A stretch of 64,000 nucleotides of DNA from Rhabditoides inermis (lineage: Eukaryota; Nematoda; Chromadorea; Rhabditida; Rhabditidae), in the NCBI GenBank assembly GCA_963966185.1, contig CAWZYM010000126.1:83501-147500 (forward strand), in the 5' to 3' direction. Under the pieces are notes generated by a model that was not told the origin of the DNA, did no database searches, and saw only the letters and a list, made by a program, of their open reading frames with translations. The position numbers and the translations under genes are program-made. Positions 36,771 through 46,076 of the stretch are shown one piece after another (position 1 is the first letter of the stretch; every line of letters begins with the position of its first letter).

Positions 36771-37737
36771 ATGTCTCACTCGCCTAGCAGCAGTCGCGAC
36801 CACAACCTCACGCACGAGGAGATCAAGGAGGGTCCGTTGCTGTTTGTTTACATATATCTTTATTTATTTATACATAATTATGGTAGCGATACAATATGGT
36901 CTATAATATTGACATTATTTATTTGTATTCTTATGTTTCATCTGTTACTTCAACAGTCCGGTCTGCGCAGGTTTGTTCGTTTTTTTTTTGTTTTTCTCTC
37001 TGCGCCCGGCCGGCTCGGGGGGGGGCTAGCAGCCAGAGTGACGGGAACTACCCACCCACACACCCACACGCTGGCCTGTCGCCTAGTGCGCGCGCGAGAT
37101 CGCTCATAACTTTCGAAGCAGCTTTTCGTGACTGTTTCTTCACATGGGACTCAGGACTAAGATCACACATAAACTGGAATATCTGTTAACTTGTTCACGT
37201 TCACTCTTCAGCTGCGAGATGAGCGTGCGCGGAAGCTTCGCGAAATGGTCGGACGGTGCAACTCGGAGGGTGGTGAGTACTGTAACTATCGTAACCAGTA
37301 CATCTACCCTTGCAGAGGGCGAGAATAATTCGTTGTCGGGATCTATAAGGAGGAGTGTAAGAGAGAGTGTGGAGCAACAGGCATCCTTCGCTCCAAAAGA
37401 TCCCTGGCAACCTGGCATCATTGAAGTCGCCCCGAGAATCCCGCGCGGCCAGATGTTTCTCTTGCCGCCACCACACGGTCTAGGTTTGGTGGACCGTGGA
37501 CCGAGCCGGAATTGGAAGAGTCTTAGGGCCTCGGCAGACTTATCGCAATCGCCGAATCGCCAAGCTTGGCGTTTTCGAATGTTAGCGATTCGCCAGCGAT
37601 TCGCCTGCGATTCGCCGGCGATTCGGCGATTTGGTATCAGCCGACGTAATATCTACGTACAAGAGTTAACAATGTTTGTTATAATTCAATTCATAACAAC
37701 TATGCATAGACTAACTCATTTGAACAGAGAAATATAA
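36771..37737 (+). CDS. Hypothetical protein exons; last exon interrupted by a MITE
   Basis: Candidate exons: 36771-36831 (MSHSPSSSRDHNLTHEEIKE), perhaps a 14-nt exon at 36957-36970, then 37212-37272 (LRDERARKLREMVGRCNSEG). The last runs from 37316, after a 43-bp intron with acceptor CCTTGCAG. The last two join cleanly in phase 1 and look coiled-coil/charged, followed by a basic, proline-rich tail (PPPHGLGLVDRG). As it stands, the last exon runs into the TTA-flanked MITE at 37526 and stops at 37735-37737, giving a tail encoded by transposon sequence. Without the MITE the frame would run six more residues, to a TGA at 38309. It may belong to the KCTD-like gene upstream. No family recognised. 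The 14-nt exon lies in a dispersed repeat and is doubtful. Confidence 0.45.
36895..37125 (+). repeat. Dispersed repeat, also found at 56280-56400 and 56715-56830
   Basis: Two blocks of this stretch recur in the nuclear-receptor intron. The first contains ATTTGTATTCTTAT...TTCATCTGTT and an ACAGTCCG...GCAGGTTTGT core (near 56300). The second contains GCCAGAGTGACGGGAAC, an ACCCACCCACAC run, CACGCTGGCCT and GCGCGCGCGA...CGCTCA (near 56740). In the second location the blocks are about 330 bp further apart because other repeats lie between them. Confidence 0.65.
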
Positions 37738-38291
37738 ATAATAAGATAGGGAATGCACTTGCGCGCGCTGGTTTGTCTGAAATCGCCAAATCGCCGATGT
37801 CCAAATCGCCAGCCTCGGCGATTTTGGAATCGCCTACACAAAATGATAAATCAACTTGTAATTGAGTGTATGATTCATATTTCTGTGCATTTTGTGGAAC
37901 AAGGATACGTTCACAGTAGTTCCCAAGATTGTCTTACACATTATTTGGAATTTCATCACCAAGACGGTGTGTTCATAGCGAATTATGTTCAGATATCTGA
38001 TAAGAGTGAGTATATGTAAGAAACTTATGAAAATAACTTTGTAATCTGTCAAAACACGACCGTAATAGTCGTGGCGATTTTGGAATCGCTAATTTCAACT
38101 TAGCGATTCCAAAATCGCCAAATCGCCGGGTATGGCGATTTCTTGGCGATTCGCCGGCGATTAGTATGCCACCTCAATGGCGATTTGGAAGCGATTTTAG
38201 AATCGCTGGCGATTTCGGAAAAATCGATATGTATGCTTCACTACAGCGATTCGCTGGCGATTCGGCGATTGCGATAAGTCTGCCGAGGCCC
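37526..38291. mobile_element. MITE with 37-bp perfect terminal inverted repeats, TTA target duplication
   Basis: The element begins GGGCCTCGGCAGACTTATCG and ends with its exact reverse complement; the first 37 bases match perfectly. It is flanked on both sides by TTA (37523-37525 and 38292-38294), the target duplication of PIF/Harbinger (Tourist-like) elements. The 766-bp interior is crowded with variants of GGCGATT and its complement in both orientations, such as TTGGAATCGC near 37800 and 38070-38200, so it can fold extensively. It has no transposase. It lies inside the last exon of the hypothetical gene described at 36771-37737. Confidence 0.85.
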
Positions 38292-38470
38292 TTACGCACT
38301 ACAACAGGTGAACTCGCATGACGACACAGATTGAGGAGTCGACACCGGAGAAGGCAGTGAAAAGAGCAGTATGCATTAGAAAGAAACTTACTTAACAAAG
38401 GAATAATATCTCTAGAAATAAAAAAGAGGTTGTTATATGCCAACAAACGTTTTCAGGCAGCTTACGAAAA

Positions 38471-38987
38471 TTGTTTGGTAACAAGAAGGCAAATCGCATC
38501 TCATATCTAATCACGGCCGCGTGTTCATTTCCCTCGCTATCCACTTATTGCACCTTGTTTAACTTTTATTGTCTTCCTATTCTAGAGTATGCCTCGGTCG
38601 TGTGGTCCCCTTCACAGAAGGGTGACATCGCACAGATCGAGGAGGTGCTACACAGGTTCAGTAAATTCTCTCTCCTCAAGCTAGGTTACCCCGCATTTGA
38701 TATGGCATACGAAGAGAGACTCGCGATCCTGGGCAGGCATGGAGTCTGATGAGTTGAGTAGCATTCTCCAGCTGCTTCCACCGTCTCGCCAGAACGGGAG
38801 GCGACCGAATCGGCGTCAGCTGAGGAAGTTGACCGTCTCCAACTCGCGGGTATACGGTAGTTTCGCGGTAAGAGTGGTGCGGGTTTGGAATGAGCTCCCC
38901 GATACGGTAGTGGGGTGCTCATCACTTTCCGCTTTCAAAACCGCCTTGGGTATGTTCAACTTAAATAGTACTAATCATATGTCATAA
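38471..38987 (+). pseudogene. LINE reverse transcriptase 3' remnant, frameshifted
   Basis: The frame 38471-38749 carries the typical post-RT segment LPILEYASVVWSP followed by an IEEVLHRF block and YEERL. After a frame break near 38700-38750, the frame 38697-38987 carries the C-terminal signature VRVVRVWNELPDTVV...SAFKTAL. Both pieces belong to the C-terminal region of jockey/CR1-like non-LTR elements. The two frames show the copy is dead. The palm with YADD is not present, so the copy is strongly 5'-truncated. It differs in sequence from the minus-strand LINE at 35225-36067, so it is a different family or an old copy. Confidence 0.75.
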
Positions 38988-38999
38988 CCAACACATGTT

Positions 39000-39060
39000 T
39001 CTGTCCTGTCAACATTCACCGTCCTTGTCCACATTGTCCTGTCCTGTCATGTCATGTCCT
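39000..39060 (+). repeat. Degenerate TGTCC repeat tail behind the LINE remnant
   Basis: Imperfect repeats of TGTCC/TGTCA (CTGTCCTGTCATGTCATGTC and similar) follow the LINE frame at 39000-39060. Short tandem repeats are a normal 3' end of CR1/jockey-like elements, so this is probably the element's tail. From 39061 to 39497 I see no gene or repeat, only AT-rich sequence upstream of the next gene. Confidence 0.5.
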
Positions 39061-39488
39061 ATGGAACCGGTGAAGATTATTCTCTCTATGCGGCGCGGTA
39101 TTTCACTCATATTCTATCGGTGTCTCTACTGATTCGTTTATTTTTCGCTTTCCCGGTGTATCTATATCAACTATTTCACCATATTGCTCAATTATTTCAT
39201 TTTTCTATTGTTTGCATTTCGCTCACATTATTTCGTTCCGAGATAAATGTCTATCACTCAACAAAAGAAGCTATAATTTTCATTTTAATACAATGTTTTA
39301 AATTATCCCGCGGTTCATCACCATAGCGTAGGAATCGTAATTATAATTGGGTCACGTTCTTACGCGCGGGAAATTCGTTCAAAACTCGGTCAGAGGCTGT
39401 TGTTTTTCGTTATTTTATCCTAGCTGTATTATCACTTTACACAATGTAATAATTTAATGTAATAACGTAATAATACATTCATTGTTCA

Positions 39489-39490
39489 GT
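39489..39490 (+). promoter_or_regulatory. Likely spliced-leader trans-splice acceptor
   Basis: TTGTTCAG ends 8 bp before the ATG at 39498 with no upstream exon in frame. A bare acceptor directly before the start codon is the usual sign of SL trans-splicing in nematodes. Inference only. Confidence 0.5.
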
Positions 39491-39497
39491 TGCCGAG

Positions 39498-42400
39498 ATG
39501 GCGACTCCGGCTCGTCTGAGGAAGGGCAGGGAGAGCAGCATATCCAGCATCGACTCAAAGAAGTCGGCCAAGAAAAAGAGAGAAGACAAGCCAGCTCTGC
39601 TCAAAAACCAGGCTGGCAAATTGGACGACGATGAGGGTTAGTTATTTTTCACTGGTCATGTAGCTTTTATGGTCCGCTGAATGGGTTGTTTGTTGTAATA
39701 AGCTTGCAGAAACAGTTTGCAATGTTAGTATCATATCAATAATTGCAGTTGACTACGTGATGGAGCAGGTGGTGGAGATGTCGGATGGCCTGCACCTGGT
39801 GTTGTGGAAGGACTACCCGCCCAGCCAGGCCACGTGGGAGAAGCTGCTCAATGGGCCTCTCGTGAGTCGAATCGAGTCGATGTCTGTATATTATTGTAAC
39901 TGCTCGGTTTGGTGTTGCACTCTGAGCTATTGCTTAGTGATTTACAGATGTTTGAATTACACGTCTGTTTTCGTCAAGGTGGAGGAGTTTCTTCTGCGCA
40001 AGTCGATCCAAGATGAGATTCTGCGACGCAAGGACTGGAGTCTGGTGCCGCACAAGAGCATTCCCGGAAGGAAGGTTCAGGTGAGACTTCATCTTATTAT
40101 AATTAACATAGTTTTATAAAGTACACTTTTCCCAGCCGCCGGTGCTGTTCAACTGGAACTACGTGTTCGCGCTGGCCGACAATCACCACGTCGCCTGGAA
40201 GTACGCTCTTTTTTTAATTATATTCTCTTGTTATTCGTTTAGTGATGCGTTTATTGTTTGGTTTTCTGAATTGACGAAAACGGGGAGTCAGTCCGTGGCA
40301 ACCGCTCACAAAACAAGAGAGTCAGACAGTTAGAGCACCGCATTCAAGCTATAAGGGAAGTAGATCAAAGTGGGTCATTAGTAAATAATACAACATACAA
40401 CATACCATGAGCACCGCGTAGTGTAGTGGTTAGCGATGTCCGCTATACTCGGTGGGTCGGGGGTTCGATCCCCCTCCCGGGCGCTTGACCGTACCAAGGT
40501 GATAAATTGGAAGCAGTCTGCTGCGAAGGTAACCCGCAGGGTAGGCCACCCACGGGCGCATTATTGCGAAAATAGGCCAGATACCGTCGTTGGAAAATCG
40601 TTGGGCTATGGTGTAGTGCCATGGTCCTCCTTCGACCCCCTCCGCAGAGTGAATCTCTTGAATCGGGGTGGTATGATGATATGTTGTATGATTTACTAAT
40701 TGCCATCAAAGTGCTATCGCTCTAGCGCAGGCTGTGCCTATCTGTATGGTTCGAGCAGAAAATAGGACACGGAGTAACCAAGTTGTGAATAAATATCCAT
40801 TTGTGAGATGGCTTGCGTGGGAGCGTGGTATGCGGGAGGCTCGCGAAGCTGCCGGGTTGGTGGACGGACTCAAGGCCGAGCTATTCGTCGAGAACTGGTT
40901 CGACGATGAGAAACCACCTCAGTTCAAGGTGAGTTAAGAAGTTTCTAAGGTCAAGTTTTAGAGTAAAGTAGCGTTACGTTGTTCCTAAGCTAAGTGAACC
41001 AGAGTATCTTCCTATCGTAATTAGGACGAAAAACAAATCGGATCATGAATATGTCTCCTTTTCAGTACATAGTGAAGAATCGTATGACGGACGCGGCGCG
41101 GGAGATGACGGAGAAGAACGAGGCGGTCGGAATGAACATGTGAGTACTCGCTTCTCCTATTTTGAATGTACTATGCACCGTAACCTTCTGCTACAGATGC
41201 GAGTGCGAGGGCGGCGCTTGCAAGGCGGGCGCCAGAGAGTCGGAGTGCTGCTGCGACTATGTCAGTTGCTTTTGCATATTGTCGGATTTTACTCGATCGC
41301 TGAACACTGATGTGTTGTTGAATATTGATTGAATTAACGTACTGCCTTGTCATGTTTGTGCATTTTCTTCTTTCACGAGTGTTTTTTTAAATGCATGTTT
41401 AAATGATTGGTTGCAGGTAAGCAGTGGGTGCTACGACGAGCGCGGGCGGCTGTTCGCCGTCAAACCGCGCACCGACCACGTCAAGATGGAGGAGGTGCGA
41501 GAGGAACTGGACACGATAGAAATGAGACCTAGTACTATTCAAGTACTAACCAATCGCTGACCCTGTGGTGACCAAATACTACCAAAGCACTAACAAAGTC
41601 TTAATCTTGTACTAATACTAACCAAAATCATCGATAGATGGTTCACGTTCACGTGATTTCCCTTGCAGGAGCTGCCGCTGTTCCTGCCTCTCGATGTATA
41701 CGAGTGTTCGTCGCAGTGCGGATGCGATCCCAACAAGTGTCACAGAAGGGTGCTCCAGGTATGGATATCATGTTGTGGATATCACGTTTCGGGTAGTTCT
41801 ATTCATATAGACAAAATGGTTTGGATAATTTGCGTGGAAGTTTAAATCTCATTTTCTCGGCAACCTGTAAAGTACACCAGAACACATGTGGTGTACTGGT
41901 GTACTTTTAGAAAAAAAATCGGTTGAAATATTCCAGCTCGTTCATGGTAGTCTGGAAAGTACACCACTTCTAATGTACTTTTGGATTGTCGTTTATTTTC
42001 GCGATTGGGTCCGATTTGAATTTCTGTTCGGACCCCTTATTTCTTTTTCGGCCCTGTGCGGATACATTACGGTTCGAAAGCATAGTTTTGATGTTCTATT
42101 TAGTATAGTACATATCTATTTAATGTTTCAATAACAAATCCTTGAAAGCAATGTCGTGTTCTCGCCACCACGCAGATGAAGCGTGTCGAGATGTCCTTGA
42201 TGGTGTTGATGATGACGTCGGCAGTCGTGGAGACTACCACGCTCACTCCGTTCACGGTAGAACTTGAACTCGGGTGTGTCGCAGTACTTCTGGGTGATGC
42301 GCGTCTCCTGCAGCCACGTCCACTCTGTGCCTCTTCAGCTTCCTTGGTAGTAGGAACCTGTCCGATAGGCTTCGTGCCGTTCGAATATTGTAGGACATGT

Positions 42401-44119
42401 AGCGTGTCCTGGTTCGATGCGATAGCATGGTCTATAAATTAATAGTGACTGTCTCGGGGGGACCGTGTCTGGATATATAGCTCCTGCGCGAATGCGCTCA
42501 CAGTAGCTTGCACTTGCTCTCCTGTGGTATCCGGATGTCTGCGAATATCAGTAACGTCTTCTTCACTCCAGATGGTGCTTGTCTCCGGACCAGAACGTAG
42601 TTTAAGCTTCATAAAAATCCAATAATTATCTGCAATACGATGTTATACACAAATAACCCACTTTCAATTAAATCAAAACATCAAAACTATGCAAGCTGGA
42701 AAGTACACCACATGTGGTGTACTTTTAGAGGTATATTTTCCAGGTTACCCATTTTCTCAATTGTTTGTGTTTTATTGTTGTTAATTGTCACAGAATGAAG
42801 TTGATGTGATCTGTCGAGTCTTCAGCGCGGTCGCACGGTGACTTTGATGATCTTCCGCGACACAGTACACGGATGGACACTCAGAGCGGGCGAGGACATC
42901 CCCAGGGGAGCCTTCATCTGCGAGAAGATGGGGGAGGTGAGCAGACATGTTTGTGTCGTTTTCCGTTTCTATTTCGCGTGTCTTTACACACCATTGGAAC
43001 CATGGGCGAGATGGATCCATCTAGAACAGAGTGAGTAGAGTCAGCTAGCGCGAATAACGTGCAAAACGGTCGCATAGAGTCAAAATGTTAGAACACCGTA
43101 TTCGAGCTGCAAGGCATGTAGATCAAAATACTATGGACATACTATCAGACACGATCTGTTCAAGAAGCTGTCAGACTTTTTCTCTCAAATGTATATATGT
43201 GTTTGAGTACCGCTGTCACTCCGACGACTCGTCTCGCGTGTTGTCTGCTGACGAGAGGGCGCACCGACTCGCCATGGCCTATCGATACTCGAGCTACCGA
43301 CCGCTGGTGCTAGACTGCACCAAGTATGGGTGAGTCGTTTTATTATTGTGATATTTTTCGAGACTTTGAGTATTCAAATGTTTAACTGTTGCTATGAATG
43401 GTTTGAGGAACGAGTCTCGCTTCATCCGATACGTCGCTGCCCCTCTGCGTCCCAGCAATGCGCCCGTGCCCAAGGGGTGAGAGTTTATTTTTCTGCATTG
43501 GTAGTTTAGGTATTGGTAGTGGTGTTCTTATGAGAGTTTAGAGATGAAATGAAAGGCCGTTGCCAGCTACGAGTCATTTTTGTTATAAATGTTTATTCAT
43601 AAACAAAAACAGTCGAGCACTGAATGTGGGGATGTATGCAAATAGGTTGGTCGACCGTGACCGTGAGTCGAACAGATCAGTTCCACGCTCCGCAACGCTA
43701 GACTGCAGCGCCCCCTCTCAGAGACACCCTAAGGTTTTCAGAAATGCCATCATAAGTGTAATTGACCTTCCCCTTTGCAGCTTCTGCCCGTCTGGCCGTC
43801 TGGCGCGCGTGCACTCGGCCGCCCACCACGGACAGCACATGCACAGGGTCGGCGTCTACGCGGCCAGAGACATCGCCAAGGGTGGGTGGGGCACGTGCAG
43901 ACCATGTGTGTGTATGCGGGACGGTGTACAAGGATTGGTATAGCATCCGAGAGCAACTATGCGCTGTTTGCATTTCTTTAACGGTTTAGATTTTGATCGG
44001 CTAATTCGATGTGTGTGTGTCTTTTTTCAGGCGAAGAGATTACTCTGCCCCTGCTGCGTCCGCCGCCGAGGGCGAGCCAGAAGAGAGAGAACAGGAGCCG
44101 CTCCAAGTCGAAGGCTTAG
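39498..44119 (+). CDS. Chromodomain + pre-SET/SET protein, SUV39 class, probably catalytically inactive
   Basis: Fourteen phase-consistent exons (39498-39636, 39749-39861, 39979-40080, 40136-40200, 40808-40928, 41066-41139, 41197-41260, 41417-41494, 41669-41758, 42826-42936, 43208-43329, 43408-43476, 43781-43881, 44031-44119) give 445 aa. There is a basic N-terminus, a chromodomain from about residue 47 (DYVMEQVVEM...W..YPPSQATWE), a cysteine-rich pre-SET at 206-282 (CECEGGACKAG, CCCDY, YECSSQCGCDPNKC), and SET from 283 (GWTLRAGEDIPRGAF, GNESRFIRY, VGVYAARDIAKGEEI). SUV39 enzymes methylate H3K9, and the chromodomain binds that mark. Here the RFINHSCxPN motif is RFIRYVAAP, the ELxFDY tyrosine is missing (EEITLPLL), and no post-SET cysteines follow. 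The layout is a reader or scaffold rather than an enzyme. AATAAA lies at 44347. Exons 5, 11 and 12 use weak TGAG acceptors. Confidence 0.8.
40285..40375 (+). repeat. Dispersed repeat, related to 43055-43130 and 53630-53695
   Basis: Shared motifs: AAAACAAGAGAGTC.GAC.GTTAGA.CAC at 40309 and AAACAAGAGAGGCGGACGGTTAGATCAC at 53660 (abridged here). The following part, CGCATTCAAGCTATAAGG...GTAGATCAAA, matches 43090-43120. Three diverged copies lie in introns. The family is unknown to me. Confidence 0.5.
40377..40700 (+). mobile_element. tRNA-derived SINE with flanking inverted repeats
   Basis: The head at 40411-40484 has a Pol III A box (TAGTGTAGTGGTTAGCGAT) and B box (GGTTCGATCCC) in tRNA spacing. 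A ~180-bp body follows, ending CTCCGCAGAGTGAATCTC...ATCGGGG. Body copies recur at 53245-53360 and 57177-57236. The acceptor arms do not pair as in a real tRNA. Unusually, the unit sits inside ~31-bp imperfect inverted repeats (ATTAGTAAAT.ATACAACATA at both ends), so it may be a SINE in a TIR element or in a palindromic target. It lies in an intron of the chromo-SET gene. Confidence 0.65.
41859..42749. mobile_element. Mutator-like non-autonomous element, 9-bp target duplication
   Basis: The 891-bp element is flanked by the direct repeat CATTTTCTC (41850-41858 and 42750-42758). Its ends are inverted repeats: GGCAACCTGTAAAGTACACC on the left and GGTAACCTGGAAAATATACC on the opposite strand of the right, 16 of 20 identical. 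A 9-bp duplication fits Mutator/MULE transposons. A perfect 26-bp palindrome (AAAGTACACCACA and complement) lies at 42700-42725, with related palindromic sequence at 41869-41907. The interior has one 57-codon minus-strand ORF (42439-42612) with no recognised domain. The element sits in an intron of the chromo-SET gene. Confidence 0.75.
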
Positions 44120-44346
44120 GGATAAGGGGAGTGAAGCAGTCTCTCCTTTGTTGCCAGCATTTTATCCACTACCACTACCTCACTCGTGCAATCACTGTTT
44201 GTTGTGTTGTTTTCCGTGTCGCGTATTGTGTTTGTTTTATTTACCCGCCTGCCCACCCGGTATCGAGATTATTGTATCTCACGCCAACTCATATCCGTGT
44301 GTCTACGTGTTGTTAAGTTGTGTACTATACGTTTGGAAGAGTATTG

Positions 44347-44352
44347 AATAAA
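44347..44352 (+). terminator. AATAAA polyadenylation signal of the chromo-SET gene
   Basis: Canonical AATAAA 228 bp after the TAG stop at 44117-44119. The next gene is convergent, so 44120-44559 holds the two 3' UTRs and I see nothing else in it. Confidence 0.6.
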
Positions 44353-44559
44353 ACTGATCGTAAAGAACAATAATTCATCTTTGGAACACCTAAGGCGGCG
44401 GAAATACATTGTTACCACATGGTACACATATTTCAAACCGTTGAGCACAATAATTTATCGGGTATGACACGCATAACTAAAACACAAAACGAACATTGTA
44501 AGATGGTATGACCCGGAAGCGAAGTGAGAGAGATGGGATTGAGATCAAGCGAGAAGCAG

Positions 44560-45003
44560 TCACTTGGCCTTGTTGGTGGAGTTGTGTAGGGGAGAGCGCT
44601 TCTTCTTCTGCACTCCTCCGTAGATGGGCTCGAGAGGCTTGGCCGCCTTCTTCCCCTTCTTCTTCTTCTTTCCCCCCTTGGCGTCCTCGGGCGGGGAGAT
44701 ACTCCAGCTCTTGGGGAAGACCGGAGGGGACGAGTTGTGGGACTGGAAGGGGGTGAGCGAAGTGATATGGGGCTGCTCACCTGACTGTGCTGGTTGATGA
44801 TGTCTTGCTGGAGTCGCCACACCTCCTCCTGCTCCGCCTGTACTTCCGCGTCGATGGCCACCGTCTGAGCGAGTTGGTTCGTCAATCGCCGGGGGACTCA
44901 CCCTGTTTTCGAGTAGTCCAGTGCGGCCGAGGAGAGCGAACTTCTTATTAGAATTGGCGCGGCTGCCGTGGCGAATGTAGCGCGCTTGCGATAGCAACGT
45001 CAT
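44560..45003 (-). CDS. Hypothetical 122-aa protein with coiled-coil and lysine-rich tail
   Basis: Three exons join in phase 0: 45003-44902, 44864-44781 and 44742-44560 (stop at 44560-44562). The two introns are only 37 and 38 bp, each with a GTGAG donor and CAG acceptor. The protein starts MTLLSQARYIRHGSRANSNK, has a short helical, acidic segment (EVQAEQEEVWRLQQDIINQH, residues about 41-60), and a tail with KKKKKGKK and KKKR patches that could act as nuclear localisation signals. Reading straight through the introns gives a longer unspliced ORF, but the spliced version removes low-complexity codons and is better balanced. I do not recognise the family. It is convergent with the chromo-SET gene and lies 1.07 kb downstream of the STAR gene on the same strand. 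Confidence 0.65.
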   Translation of the reverse strand: MTLLSQARYIRHGSRANSNKKFALLGRTGLLENRVSPPAIDEPTRSDGGHRRGSTGGAGGGVATPARHHQPAQSGEQPHITSLTPFQSHNSSPPVFPKSWSISPPEDAKGGKKKKKGKKAAKPLEPIYGGVQKKKRSPLHNSTNKAK

Positions 45004-46076
45004 TCTAGAGATACTAATTACACAAGCAGGAAGTAAACTTTAGCGACCCTACTGTGTAGGTAGAAATGAGTACAATGAACAGGTTATTGCATATTTTTGG
45101 CGCGGTTTCTTCGATAAATGCCACTCTTGACCGAGTATTGCCGGCGGCGTATGGCGGGAAAGAGTACTAATTCAACCCACATACACGCCCACGCAGCGAT
45201 CGATATTCGGTGACCTGATTGCGAATGAAAGTAGTACATTCATTAATTAGAGAGAACAAATGACTAGTAGATGAAACAAAGTAAAATTGAAATATAGTCG
45301 CCGCCTGGAGGATAGTTTCTGCTATTGACAGCCGGGGTCAATTGGCGAAACTCAGTTGTGAGCGATAGAGGTCAGACGGTGCGAGAAAGACCCGAGTGTG
45401 TCGCGGCCTCTTTGATTCGCGTGCCGGCTTCTTTGATCGATATTAGCGTTTGAATGCGCGCGCTTGGTTCTCCTCACGACTAGAAGGTAGATCGAATGCG
45501 ACAAGAGGGTAGATCAATTTTCTACCGTGATCCGGCGAACTATCTCCCTGAATAATATTATAATCACATTCGCACAGCCAACACTTTTCCATGGCAACGC
45601 AGGAACAACAGAAAAAAGAAGATCGGTCGTCTCAACCGAATGATTGTTAACCTCTCCATTGTTTTCGTTTGTACGCTGCCTCCAAATAGAGACTACTGTA
45701 TCTTGCGCACGTAAGATACCGCACGTTAGATATCTTGCGCACGTAAGATGTTGTATAGTTCTATTCTATGCTCGCAATGAATTGCTCGCGGTGGGGTAGA
45801 TCAGAGGAAGACGGAGTCAGCGCAGGCGACATGTAAATGACGCGTTTCGGCCAATGGGCGGTCAGTAAGGCTGACGTGTCTTTTCATGGCCACCACTATG
45901 TTCAGAGGAGCATTAAACAAGACCACGTGAAAAGAACGATCGTTTATCTCGTTTTAAGCGAAACATGGAAGGGGGAGTCACATACACACACAATCACAAC
46001 ACAATCTGCCACACATATCCAAGACTCGGGGTTCTAAGTGAGTTACAATATCGTTTCCGGTTCGGCCGCAGACGCC
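45004..46076. other. Intergenic spacer
   Basis: No gene is visible. It contains the 5' flank of the 122-aa gene and the 3' flank of the STAR gene. A local duplication of ATCTTGCGCACGTAAGAT occurs at about 45701 and 45732. The ORFs seen here have no family features. Confidence 0.5.

Noticed and set aside
38471..38987. Host gene in two overlapping frames
   Set aside because: The residues are the C-terminal signature of a LINE reverse transcriptase split by a frameshift.
40411..40484. Functional tRNA gene in the chromo-SET intron
   Set aside because: The head lacks a paired acceptor stem and is followed by a body found elsewhere without the head, as in a SINE.
44433..44885. 150-codon minus-strand ORF as the coding frame
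   Set aside because: It reads through an intron and into low-complexity arginine/serine; the three-exon model joins in phase and explains the region better.
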